Below, piece after piece: positions 24,842 to 35,025 of a DNA stretch of 64,000 bases (within the stretch, counting starts at the first letter, position 1; each line of letters starts with the position of its first letter). The stretch spans positions 3,968,001-4,032,000 of the forward strand of contig NW_026944387.1 in the NCBI RefSeq assembly GCF_033439725.1, read 5' to 3'. The translations under genes were made by a program, and so were the position numbers. The DNA is from Neurospora tetraspora. Taxonomy: Eukaryota > Ascomycota > Sordariomycetes > Sordariales > Sordariaceae. The notes beneath the pieces were generated by a model. It was not told where the DNA came from. It saw nothing but the letters and a program-made list of their open reading frames with translations, and ran no database searches.

Positions 24842-27800
24842 ATTAAATTTATTAAAGATTATAGCGATACGTTTATTAAAGGTATTCAATACGAATATTA
24901 AATTTATTAAAGATATTTACCATAGGTATTAAGTTACGTTTAATGATATTAATAGAATAGTTAACAAACGTTTAGGGCGTTCCAAAAATAAATGAATTTA
25001 TTGGCGGATAATAGTTTAGTGAACTTATCGGCGACTTATTTATTGGTAAATATATATTTAAAGTTGACCTTTCCCGAAGTTTATTTTTCGTAGTAAAAGA
25101 ATTGTTGAATATCGATATATTTAATCCTAGCGTAAAATTTGAGGTTCTTTACGAGAGATAGAGCCCTTTAATTATTAATATAAATAACAGTTCCTAATAT
25201 AGAGTATTTGTTTAGTTCGCTTAGTAATTATCGTAATTAAATTATTTCTTTAGTAGTTTACATCTACTCAATTAATTTTATTTTGTAAGATAATTGAGTT
25301 ATAGTAATTTATTTTTTTGAATTTTAATTGATAATAGCGTTCTTAATGTTAAATATATAACTGGAAATAGATTTCTACTTTTAAGTATTATTAACCTAAT
25401 TTACGTTAGTAAAATCGGTTAGAGGTTTGATAGGGGAATCCCTGGATTTCCCTTCATTACCGCCACCGTCCTATATTATAGGTCAGTCTAGTAATGACAG
25501 CCCAAATTAGCTGGGCTGCCATAGAGGCTCCCATGCCCAGTCGGGTCGTGGCGTTCAGGCTACCCTGTGGCTTGTGCACTGACCCTCTGCATAGCATATC
25601 CTCTGCGTGTAGACGGCTGGTGGAAGCCTTCTCTTTCTTCTTAGAACAACCTTCTTTATGCTTTTGATACTACTCATCCTCGTGATCTGTAATGTATTGA
25701 AGCAACCCTACTCTGCCCGTATCAAGTTTCAATAGAATTCAAATATATTAATTTAAGGCCGATAGTATTACCTAAATATTTAAAAAAAATTTTAATTATA
25801 CCAATATACATTATGGTAGGTTTAGTTATATATTGGTTATAAAAGAATATAACGAAGGTTATATTTAGATAGGTATTGAATGTAATGTATATTAATAAAC
25901 CGATAGCGTTAGCGTATTAGGATATAGTTTTAGCGTCGGTTTCGAAGTCCTCTAGTAATTCTTCGATTTTAGAAGATTATATAGGGGTTTTAATTTGCGC
26001 AGTTCTTTAGAGGCTAAATTGCAAAATAAATATTTTAGGTATATTTTTTAGGATAATTGAATAGTAGGGTTACGGCAGTTACGGATGATTTCTAAATTTA
26101 AATAGAATAAATATAGGCCTATACTAGATATTTTGAAACGTTTATTAAATACGTCTTTTAGGTATTATATATCGGATATAAATAGGCCGGCGATAAGTAA
26201 ATTATTAATGTAGATTATTATATAGATATGTCTTTTAATAAATACCCCGTTATTTATATTAAGGGGTAAAAAACCGAATTATTTTAGAAAGATGGATAAT
26301 GTAGTATATTAAATTCGTAGCGATTGCTTTAGGCCGTATAGTGCTTTATTGGATCGGTATATAAGTTTTTAATAATTATTATAGTTTAATAGTTATTTTA
26401 TGTAAATTTCTTTATTTATTATATTATAAAGAAATATTATTTATGTATTTATTTATTCGAATTCTAAATTGAGAGTAGTAATAATAGCGAATATTAATTT
26501 GTACTTTATAAGTTTAATTATAATTAAGAATATTTTATTATAGTCGATGCCTTTTTATTATTTAAAGTTTCTAATTATTTATTTAATTTTGTAATAAACG
26601 ATTTTACTATTGGTACCGATTTTAATTTTATATACTTATTTTCCGGAAAGGATACAGCGTCCTAGTAGTATCAGTACTAAATTATAACTTTCATTATTTA
26701 TTAAAGATTTATATTTATTATTTATAGCTTCCTTCTAATTTGGTTAATAAGGATCTTATAGCACTTGTAAGTAGAATTTTAGTTTATATAGAATATCATT
26801 ATTAGTAACGATATTAATTAGGACGTAGAATAATAAAATAGCGGTATTAAACGTAAATATTAAAGGAGGTGGTATATATAGTTCGGGGTAATAGTTAGTA
26901 ATAATATAAATGTACTATTAATTATAGAAATTCGGAGCGCTTTTAATAATAATAGTATTTTTAATAAATAAGATGGATAGTAAAAATAGTAGGTTTAATA
27001 GTGGTAAAAACGGTACAATTAATAAGGGCGGCGGTTTTTAAGCCTTATTAGGAATATTAATAACGGTAATAGAAATATTAGAAACGGTAATAGAATTTAA
27101 TAGTTTGAATATATTAGGATTTCCCTTTAAACGGGCCGGCGGATTAAGTAAAATTCCTCTAAGATGGGAAATTCCCTTAGAATAGGAAATTCCCTTAGGA
27201 TGGGAAATAATAATTACCGGCGAGTTGCGAAATTCGGCTCTATACCCGTTAGCGACCGTAGAGTTAGTATATTAGTTATTTTGATAAAAGATATTGCGGT
27301 TTGTAGTGTACGGGAGTTGTTTATTAAAAATAATATTATTAGTAATAAGAACCCGGTCGTTATCTATTAGAATAATATAATTCCGGGAACCGTTATAGCC
27401 GAATAAGTAATAGGGGGATTTAATAGGATTGAGTTTACTTTAGAAGGGCTTTCCTATTAAGCGGTAAAACCCAAGTGAATCGATTATCTTTAAGTGAGAT
27501 AAATTAGGTTTATTATTAAATGAGGCCTTATAGGGGGTTTTACCGATGATAGAATTTAGTAAGCGATTTTTTTAAATATATAACGGTATATATTAAATAA
27601 AGCCAATATTTAGGGACGAGCCTAGTAAAGAAGAATAGTAATTCGTTCTAATAGGATACTATTAAATCTTTTAATTATATTATTTTATTAATATTGCTCT
27701 ATAGCTATATAATACCATATTATATAGCGGTTGTAGTATCAAGCCTTCAAGGCTTCGTTAGAATTTTCTCTAATTTAATCAAAATATATATTAAGAATTT

Positions 27801-28001
27801 TGCGCTCCGTCATTTTATAGCAGTTGATTTAGCAGGTAAAATAATTATATAAGTCCGACTTTTATTTTAGAATATATATTTAAATATATTAGGTAAAATA
27901 GTTAATAATAATAAACTAATAACGTTCCTTATTTACGCCGTCTGAAGTAAGCGGGCTAATTATATTTATATAAATTTATTTTAAAGGCTTGGTACTACGA
28001 C
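24842..28001 (-). pseudogene. Copia RNase H, reverse transcriptase and integrase region
   Basis: Minus-strand translation shows an RNase H C-terminus near 24.96-25.1 kb (ADKFTKLLSANKF-like), interrupted by a solo LTR at 25428-25724. The RNase H start follows near 25.75-25.8 kb, then reverse transcriptase with a YINNLLIAG-like core near 26.2 kb. Fossil, RIP-broken. Confidence 0.7.
25428..25724 (-). mobile_element. Solo LTR A (297 bp) inside copia RNase H
   Basis: Starts TGATAGGG and ends CCCGTATCA on the plus strand, so it reads TGATACGGG...CCCTATCA on the minus strand. It is the same family as 28453-28751 in opposite orientation. The flanking 5-mers AGGTT and AGTTT agree at four of five positions. 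Base composition is normal although it lies in RIP-saturated DNA. No internal region of its own is attached, and copia RNase H continues on both sides. Confidence 0.75.
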
Positions 28002-28258
28002 TGTAAGGGTTCTACTAGGTAAGCACGATAGTAGTCCTAAAAAGAAGCTTGTAATAATCAACAAAGAGGAAAAGGGAGATCTGTGCCAGCACGGCACAGA
28101 GCTCATAACTAAATACACGACTAGAGGTAGTACATGGAATGTGCTAGAAATGCCAAAACTGTAGGCGGTAGGCAAGCCCGCGGCAGGCAAGCCCGTAGTA
28201 GGCATAGGCCTAATAGTACAAACTAGGCGATTACCTTCTAAGGACCAGCCCCGTAACA
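28002..28258 (-). repeat. LTR of the short LTR element (left)
   Basis: 257 bp starting TGTAAGGGTTCTACTAGG and ending GTAACA, with two 15 bp units. Confidence 0.8.
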
Positions 28259-28452
28259 GTACCCTCCTTTTCCCTCCAATATAACTAAAAATATTATTAG
28301 ATATATGAAGGAACGATAGAGTAATTAGAAATAATAGAAACGAGCGTTTTCTAGTTCCCTCTCGGAGTACTAGGCACTCCCAAGCATCTTCCAAATACCT
28401 AATTTATATAAAAGAATAACGATTAAATAAATAATAAACAATAGAACTATAA

Positions 28453-28751
28453 TGATACGGGTAAAGAGGGGTAGCTTCGATACAGTACAAATTACGAGGA
28501 TGAGTAGTATCAACAGCATAAAGAAGGTTGATATAAAAGGAAGGAGGAGGCTGTCCCAGCTAGCCGTCTATATAGAAAGGATATACTGTGAAGAGAGCTA
28601 GAGCACGGGCCACGGGGTGGCCAGAGCACTGTAGTCTGGATGCCCAGACTGGGCATGGCAGCTTCTATAATAGACTAACTAATTTGGGCTGTTATTACTA
28701 GTCTAAGCTATAATACAAGAAAGGTAAGGTAATCTAGGAATTACCCTATCA
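28453..28751 (+). mobile_element. Solo LTR B (299 bp) inside the short LTR element
   Basis: TGATACGGG...CCCTATCA with a perfect TATAA duplication (28448-28452 and 28752-28756). Homologous to solo LTR A over its length but in opposite orientation. It is the youngest layer at this spot, since it lies inside an element that lies inside the copia. Confidence 0.85.
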
Positions 28752-30291
28752 TATAATAAATCCCTAGGAAAATCTTATTTTTACCTTAATACTTACTAAA
28801 GAACCACGCGTACGGAATATTTAGTTAGTAGTCGAATACCCTTCTAGATGGTATAAAAATTATCTACACTGATATAACGTCCTAGCCGGGCTAGGCCTAT
28901 ACCTATTATATCTAATTCCATTTATCCGTAACAGTTTCCATCCTATTAGTCTATCCGGGTAATAAGCCGTTAGCCGCGTTATTTAAATAACTCCGTTTCT
29001 ATAGTAATAAAGTTTAATATATATTAATAGGATTTATAACGTTTATAATTAAATAAGAAAACCTATATAATATCCCCCTTATTTAATAAAAATTATAATT
29101 TATATAATGAGAATATTTACTAGATTTGTAGTATTCTAACCCCGGAGCCGGATACCCTCCCTAGCAAAGTATTTCCGGGCTATTCTTATTATTAATAATT
29201 ATTATTATTATTGTAAATTTTATTATCTTCGGACGGGCCCCCAACCGGTTCAATTACCCAAGTAACTTAGAGACGAACCTTTTTATTATTGACTAGATAT
29301 TCCTTAGATTAGTAAAGGGGAAAGTTATACCCTATATAGTAGCTTTACTTTTTCTACCTCTTATATTAGAAATCGGTAATATCAAAATTCCTTACTTAAG
29401 TAGGCTAAATTTAAGTAATACTAATCTTTATAAGATCCCTTCTATTATAAGTAGTAAATACTAAATTTCCCGGGAATAAAAAATTATTACTATTAAATTT
29501 ACGTAAGAAAGTAGCGAATTTTACATATTATTCTAAGAAGTCTAATTTCTCCTTAAATTAGTTAAACTATTCGTTATTGAAAGAATTTATTAAAGAATCA
29601 ATAATAGCCTAGTGTAACTACGTATTAGCTTTAACCTAGTAGAAAACTTTTTCGAAACAAATAAAGAAATAGGAAATACGTTTTCAAAATTTCTATTACA
29701 ATATTGAGAATTTAAAACTGACCTTCCTATCCAAATTAATTTCCCTAAAAAAAACCCGAAATCTTTCAAATAACTAGGCTAAGTTCCAGTTAACCAATTA
29801 GATAAACGAAAATAGGGTCCTCCGGACGGCCAGTGAAAACCTAGAATATAGGTAATAGAATTAGGCCTCTAAATTACTAATAGCAGGACTATTAATATAA
29901 AATTTAACTTTAGCTATATAGATCTATATTTCGAAATCCTTACTATTGCCCGTAAATTTATCGAAGTAGGGAAGGATGGGCTTAGGTTAGGAAGTGCCGG
30001 CAGTAATTCAAAAACGCCTAATTTCGTTAATAAGAGTTTAAATAGCGACAGTAAATTACTATTAGCGTTCATTAGCATTCTAGGATTACGTAAGGGATAT
30101 AACGAAAGAAAAAATTCGATAGGGACGGTAACAGTTAAGGAAGATAGGCGTATTTTTCGGGCAATTAGAAATAATAAACGACGGTATTAATCGAAACGAG
30201 CGGACGGGGTTTCGAAAAATATAAGACGGTGGCAAGAGAATTAGGGTACCGCTTAAGGGAGTTGGAAATTAATAAAGAGGGTCGATTATAA

Positions 30292-30563
30292 TATAAGGGT
30301 TCTACTAGGTAGGTATAGTAGTAATCTTGAAAAGAAGCTTGTAGTAATCGACAAAGGGGAAAAGGGAGATCTATACCGGTACGGCACAGAGCCTATAGTT
30401 AAATACACGATTGGAGGTAGTATATAGAATGTGCTAGAAATATTAAGACTATAGGCGGCAGGCAAGCCCGCGGCAGGCAAGCTCGCGGCAGGCAAGCTCG
30501 TGGCAGGCATAGGCCTGGCAGTGCAAGCTAGGCGATTACCTTCTGGGCGCTAGCTCCATGACA
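30292..30563 (-). repeat. LTR of the short LTR element (right)
   Basis: 272 bp, ending ATGACA before the ACGAC duplication, with three 15 bp units at about 30,455-30,505. Confidence 0.8.
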
Positions 30564-33500
30564 ACGACGAATAGAACTAGTATAGGGAATTTATTTAAAG
30601 CGGCCAGTTATATAGCTTTTATAAAAGTTGGCTATTTTAATAGGTTTTATATTTATAAAGATTATTTATAGCGTTTATAAATTCCCTTCGACGAAATAGC
30701 TAAACCGTCAGTATTATAATTATATAGCTTTATTAAATAGATAATATATTTTTAGAGCGATACTGGTAGTAGTAGAATATGTTGTTTAATTGAAGAAATA
30801 TAGCCCTCCGACCTTTAAGCCGGAAAAACGAACTTAATTATTAGAATAGGTAATAAAACGGCTATTTGATATTACAATATTATAAAATATATTAACTTGT
30901 TAGAGTTAGAAAATAGAAATAAAGTTATAAGTAGCCGTAGAGTACAAATATATATTTGTAAATAGGAAATAATCCGGCTTACCGCTAAGAATTATCCGGG
31001 CTTTAAATATATTAATATAGGAAGGTATAAACGAAATATTATTAATACCGAATATTAAGGGGCCGTTAAAGGGGCGAAGAGAAATAAAGCCGTCGGTATA
31101 GTAAACGAGGTAATTAGTAGCACCCGTATTAATAATATAAAAGTTTTTTAAAGAATTTAAAAGATTATCCGTATTATTAGCGGCGGATAAAGCAGTAATA
31201 ATGAAATTAAGGGAGGACCCTTTAGGGGGTCTAATAACGGCGGGAAATATATTATATACCGCCGTTACGTCCAACCGTTCTAAAGAAAGTTTAATACTAA
31301 TTAATTCGGCCTAATTTGGTAAATTAATTAAACAAGGAGATTCCTAGATAGAGGGGCGCTTAGCCGGGGGCTCGTCAGAATCGTTAATAAAAAATAAATT
31401 ATTAAATCTATTTGTATTAAAAGTATTTAAATTAATATTTCCGGCCGATAAGTAATTATATTATTATTTATTAATAGAGTCTTTTTAAAAAGTTTTAGGG
31501 TTTTTAAATATATATTTCCTTAAACGAAATTCCTTAGATTATTCCCGTAATTCAGAATATTATTTAAAATAGCAATTATTATTATATTTAGGGTCGTTAT
31601 ATATAATATAAAAGGATTATTTAATTTTTCATTTAAATTGCTTTATAGTAACCGCTTTAGTAATATAAAGGATTGTTCCTTCATTATAATTCCGGCGTTC
31701 GGATTCAAAGATTAGGCATTAAATATAGAGAAACTCTATCTACACGGCCATGTTTCTCTATCTGTACCGTACTCCACCTCATCCGACTAATTAAAAGCGC
31801 TACATTCCGCTCTCTACTTTTCTATTATTTAATTAACGCATTTACTTCGCTGATAGGACATTCGCATTCCCGATAGGGCATTTACAACCCCGAATAGCGT
31901 ATTTACAGCCCTAAATAACGTATTTACAACCCCGACGCCCGATAAGGCATTTCTTCCTCGAAAGCGATTGAAATAACGAAAAAAATTGATATACGATAGA
32001 AATTAATATGCGACAGCATCTACAATTGACCTGCAACATAAAGAATATACAAATACTCTATATAGTAATACGAATACCTTATCGGGAATGCGAATGCGCT
32101 GTTCGTGGGCGCGAATGCCCTGTCGGGAATGCGAATGCGTTGGAATTTAAGGCGGGGTCAATGCGCGGCTGCAGGGTTAGGGTTAGAAGTGAGGGAAAAA
32201 AGTGGAGTACGGTACAGATAGAGAAACATGGCCGTAAAAATAGAGTTTCTCTAAATATAATTATAAATAGGGAAATATTTAATATAATAATAATATTTCT
32301 GGTTCGGATAGCTAGGACGTGGCTATTTTAAAAAAGGTTTTCTTTAAATTATTAGTACTAGCCTCCTAACCCTTATAAAAACGTAAAATTAAAAATAGTT
32401 CGGGGAGTTCTAGGGATTTATTGAATTAAATTATAGTATTATAAATATTAGTATATTCTTTAGAGTAATTAATAATACTATTGAATTAAGAAAGTAAAAT
32501 AGTTTCCTATTATTAAATTAATTTCTAGTAAAAAGGTTTTATTTAACCGTTAATTTAAATTATATTTGTAAGGCGTTCGAGAGCTTGAAAAATTGTATAG
32601 ATTAGATCTAAAGGTAATTCGGAAGATTCGAATAGAAGGCGAAGATTTTTATTAGTAAGAGTAAAAATAATGTTAATAAATTGTAATTAATAGGTGCCCT
32701 AATTAATATAAAATTTATAGTAATTATTATCGTTCTAAAAAAGATTCTATAAAGGGGGAATATCGCCCGTAAGGGTAATATTAAAGTTCGTAATACGGAT
32801 ATAACTACGAATATCCCAGTCTTATTTAGCCTTATTAATAATATTATTTAAAATAGTAAGCTATTCGTAGCCATTAATATTTAATATAAGACTTATAGTT
32901 AGTAATAGCGTTAAAATCCGTAGTAATTCATAATTTAGTTATATCAAATAATCCTTGGGTATTAAAATACGAAGGCGGGATAGGCGAGGGCAATAGTAGT
33001 ACTAACAAAATAATAGAGAGTCCTTAAATATTTAAGGGATTTAGGGGCGATAGTAAAAATAAAGATAATATTAATAAATTTAAAGAATGATGCGAAAGTA
33101 ATTTTAACGGAAGTCAAAAAAAAAGAATTTTATTCTTATATTTTTATAGAGAATATATTATTAGTAATTTCTTCTATTAATTTTAAGAAATTATCGTAAT
33201 TTAAATATCGAATAACCGTAAAGGGCCGGACGCGGGGCTGTAAATTATATTATAAATATTTACAGATTCGGTAGCGGTAATTAAAACGGTCGGGGCCCGG
33301 ATAATTGTAATTAGAATACCGAAACGCTGGGCGTTTTATTTTATTAAGGGATTTTAGTATTATAGCGGTCGTAACGGTAGCGATACCAGCGGTAATAATT
33401 CGGTTTCGGGTCCGGTAACAAAAAAGAGAGAATCAGTCAGTCGAAAATTAGTCGGTCGAGATATACTTCTATTACAATAATATAAAGTAAATAAAACGCG

Positions 33501-33849
33501 TACGCTTGTTCGTAATAAATTTATCATAGAAACTTAATTAAAATAATTTAATTTTAATATTTTAGAATAAGTTATCTCTACGTAAATAGGATTTATATAG
33601 CGCGGAAGCAAAATTTAATATTTTAAATTAAATTATTTGGAAGATTAGGAAAGTAGGGTAAATATATAGTCTATACTCTTAGTATTTCATTAGCTATATA
33701 CGCGGCGGCCTTTAATAATTATAAAGTCCTAGCTTTAGCGTAAAGTAAAGGTGAAATTATCGCGAAGTAAGAAAGATATAAAATAAAAATAATAAATGAA
33801 AGGTAGGCAAGGATTTAATTTATTACGTATATATACTGGTCTTATAACT
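30564..33849 (-). pseudogene. Copia gag-protease region
   Basis: A minus-strand open stretch at 30906-31274 has the copia protease course (a FYIINTGATNYLV-like block). To the right lies a gag region and then a leader next to the 5' LTR, including a primer-site-like stretch abutting that LTR that resembles the internal initiator-tRNA half-site used by copia. Fossil; interrupted by the inverted-repeat element at 31727-32252. Confidence 0.65.
31727..32252. mobile_element. 526 bp inverted-repeat element with hairpin ends
   Basis: About 50 bp at each end are inverted copies (beginning AGAGAAACTCTA and containing GGCCATGTTTCTCTATCTGT). AAATAT is present on both sides (31721-31726 and 32253-32258). 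Each terminal repeat is itself a small hairpin, since AGAGAAAC is followed about 17 bases later by GTTTCTCT. The interior has repeated TCGGGAATGCGAATGCG-like units in inverted arrangement and a short GGGTTAGGGTTAG run. It has no transposase. Superfamily is unassigned; a 6 bp duplication in AT-rich flanks could partly be chance. Confidence 0.65.
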
Positions 33850-34023
33850 TATCGAAGTAAATAGAGTAAATATAAATAAAGTATAAGAGAATAGTAATAA
33901 ACTTATTAATTAAAGAAAAAAGGGAATAAAGAAAAAGAGAGAGAAACCCTCAATATATATGTAAAGATATGAAACGATACAAGTAAGAATCCATGTGAGG
34001 ATCGAAATGCATTTTGTTCAATA
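33850..34023 (-). repeat. Copia 5' LTR
   Basis: 174 bp homologous to 7027-7204, followed by CTATC at 34024-34028. The AT shift fades within this LTR towards its right edge, marking the outer limit of RIP on this side. Confidence 0.85.
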
Positions 34024-34028
34024 CTATC

Positions 34029-34747
34029 TACTTCAATGCCACTGCTACATGTCCTAGCCGCCAGGCCACTCATCCTGCACTGGCCTAACAATTACCAATA
34101 GTATCACCATTAGCATGGCGGTGACCCCTTTCATCGTTCCAATGTTCGACTTTGTCTTGCACGATTCAAGTTCCCCGGTTTCCGGAACAAGGGGGACAGA
34201 AGGGACAAGGGGGTGTGCATGTGGCCACGCGACGGAACGGTAGTACTCCCACTTCCTATTTCGGGCTGACTCCGGATCCCGGATAGGGCCGAGTCTGGAG
34301 TCTGGAGAACTGAGCAACAGAAGCGACTGGGCGACGCCCACGCGGCGTCGCTTCGTGCCGGACGAGATCTCCACGAACAAAAATCAGAATGAAACCGTGC
34401 CCTAGTGACGGGCGGTGACTACTCGGTGGTAACGTCCTCTTTCGGATGATTACAAGGTGGCATTCTCGCAAAACAGCCCCAGCCTATTCCCATGGCTGCA
34501 TTTGCGAGTGAGGCTCCACGAACCTTCTTTGCACCTCCACTCACCAGATCCTCTTTGTCTCCGAGACTGGTGGACCATCACTCTATTTTTGGGACGGTGT
34601 CTTTGAGAGACAGATATGGGGGATATTTTCATGATCCGGAGACAGGTGCGAGGCTAGGAATGCTACGATGCCATTATATGTAGTCTCTCATAATAGTCGT
34701 GCTCCGATGTCAGCCCCCATCCGCTCCGCCGCCACACGTGGCGCAAT
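34029..34747. other. Intergenic stretch, ordinary composition
   Basis: DNA right of the copia insertion. Open frames on both strands overlap and show no domain or introns, so no gene is supported. Confidence 0.4.
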
Positions 34748-34848
34748 CTCTTTGTACCCTGTGGGTCCAAATGGTGTGACATTAGGGTTGGTGGGTGGGT
34801 GAGTGTGGTGGGGATGTCACAACCATTTGGACCCGCAGGTACAAAGAG
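34748..34848. repeat. Short inverted repeat (foldback), about 101 bp
   Basis: Two 35-base arms (34748-34782 and 34814-34848) containing CTCTTTGTACC, GGGTCCAAATGG and GTGACAT pair with few mismatches around a G/T-rich loop. It could be a minimal foldback MITE or a transcribed hairpin. No clear target duplication is seen. Confidence 0.65.
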
Positions 34849-35025
34849 AAACGCAAGGGCTATACGTAGGTAGCTAAGTAAATAAGACTAATTATATGAT
34901 GGTATGCTATAGCCATGCTGTTTTAGTTGTGTTCGGGGTTGGGGTGTCATCGCGGCGTCTTGGCCGGGAGAGGTTGGCGGCTGGCTGGCCGGAATCTGGG
35001 GTACAGGAGGTTCCACTTTTGTTAA

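Larger units (their letters stand above)
28002..30563 (-). mobile_element. Short LTR element with little coding capacity, inserted in the copia
   Basis: LTRs at 28002-28258 (257 bp) and 30292-30563 (272 bp) are flanked by ACGAC (27997-28001 and 30564-30568). A polypyrimidine run just right of the left LTR suggests minus orientation. The internal part, without the solo LTR at 28453-28751, is about 1.7 kb with no recognised pol, so it looks non-autonomous. The LTRs carry two versus three units of a 15 bp repeat containing GGCAGGCAAGCCCGC, which accounts for their whole length difference. Broken fossil. Confidence 0.8.
7027..34023 (-). mobile_element. Ty1/copia LTR retrotransposon holding nested insertions
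   Basis: The outermost element of the AT-rich block reads on the minus strand. Its LTRs are 7027-7204 (3' LTR, 178 bp) and 33850-34023 (5' LTR, 174 bp). A CTATC duplication lies at 7022-7026 and 34024-34028, and a polypurine tract abuts the 3' LTR at 7205-7216. Recognisable parts from right to left are gag region, protease (about 31.1 kb), reverse transcriptase (about 26.2 kb) and RNase H (about 25.8 to 24.96 kb). Subtracting the insertions leaves about 6.8 kb, a normal copia length. The element is broken throughout by RIP-type change; it is a fossil and the oldest insertion in the stack. Confidence 0.85.

Noticed and set aside
28441-28751. Copy B read as the 5' LTR of a full element extending right
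   Set aside because: A perfect TATAA duplication on both edges, and continuity of the surrounding element, show it is a solo LTR.
32170-32190. Telomere-like GGGTTAGGGTTAG
   Set aside because: Fewer than three units, inside an inverted-repeat element. The CCCTAACCC in the MITE near 61,290 is equally short. Neither indicates a chromosome end.
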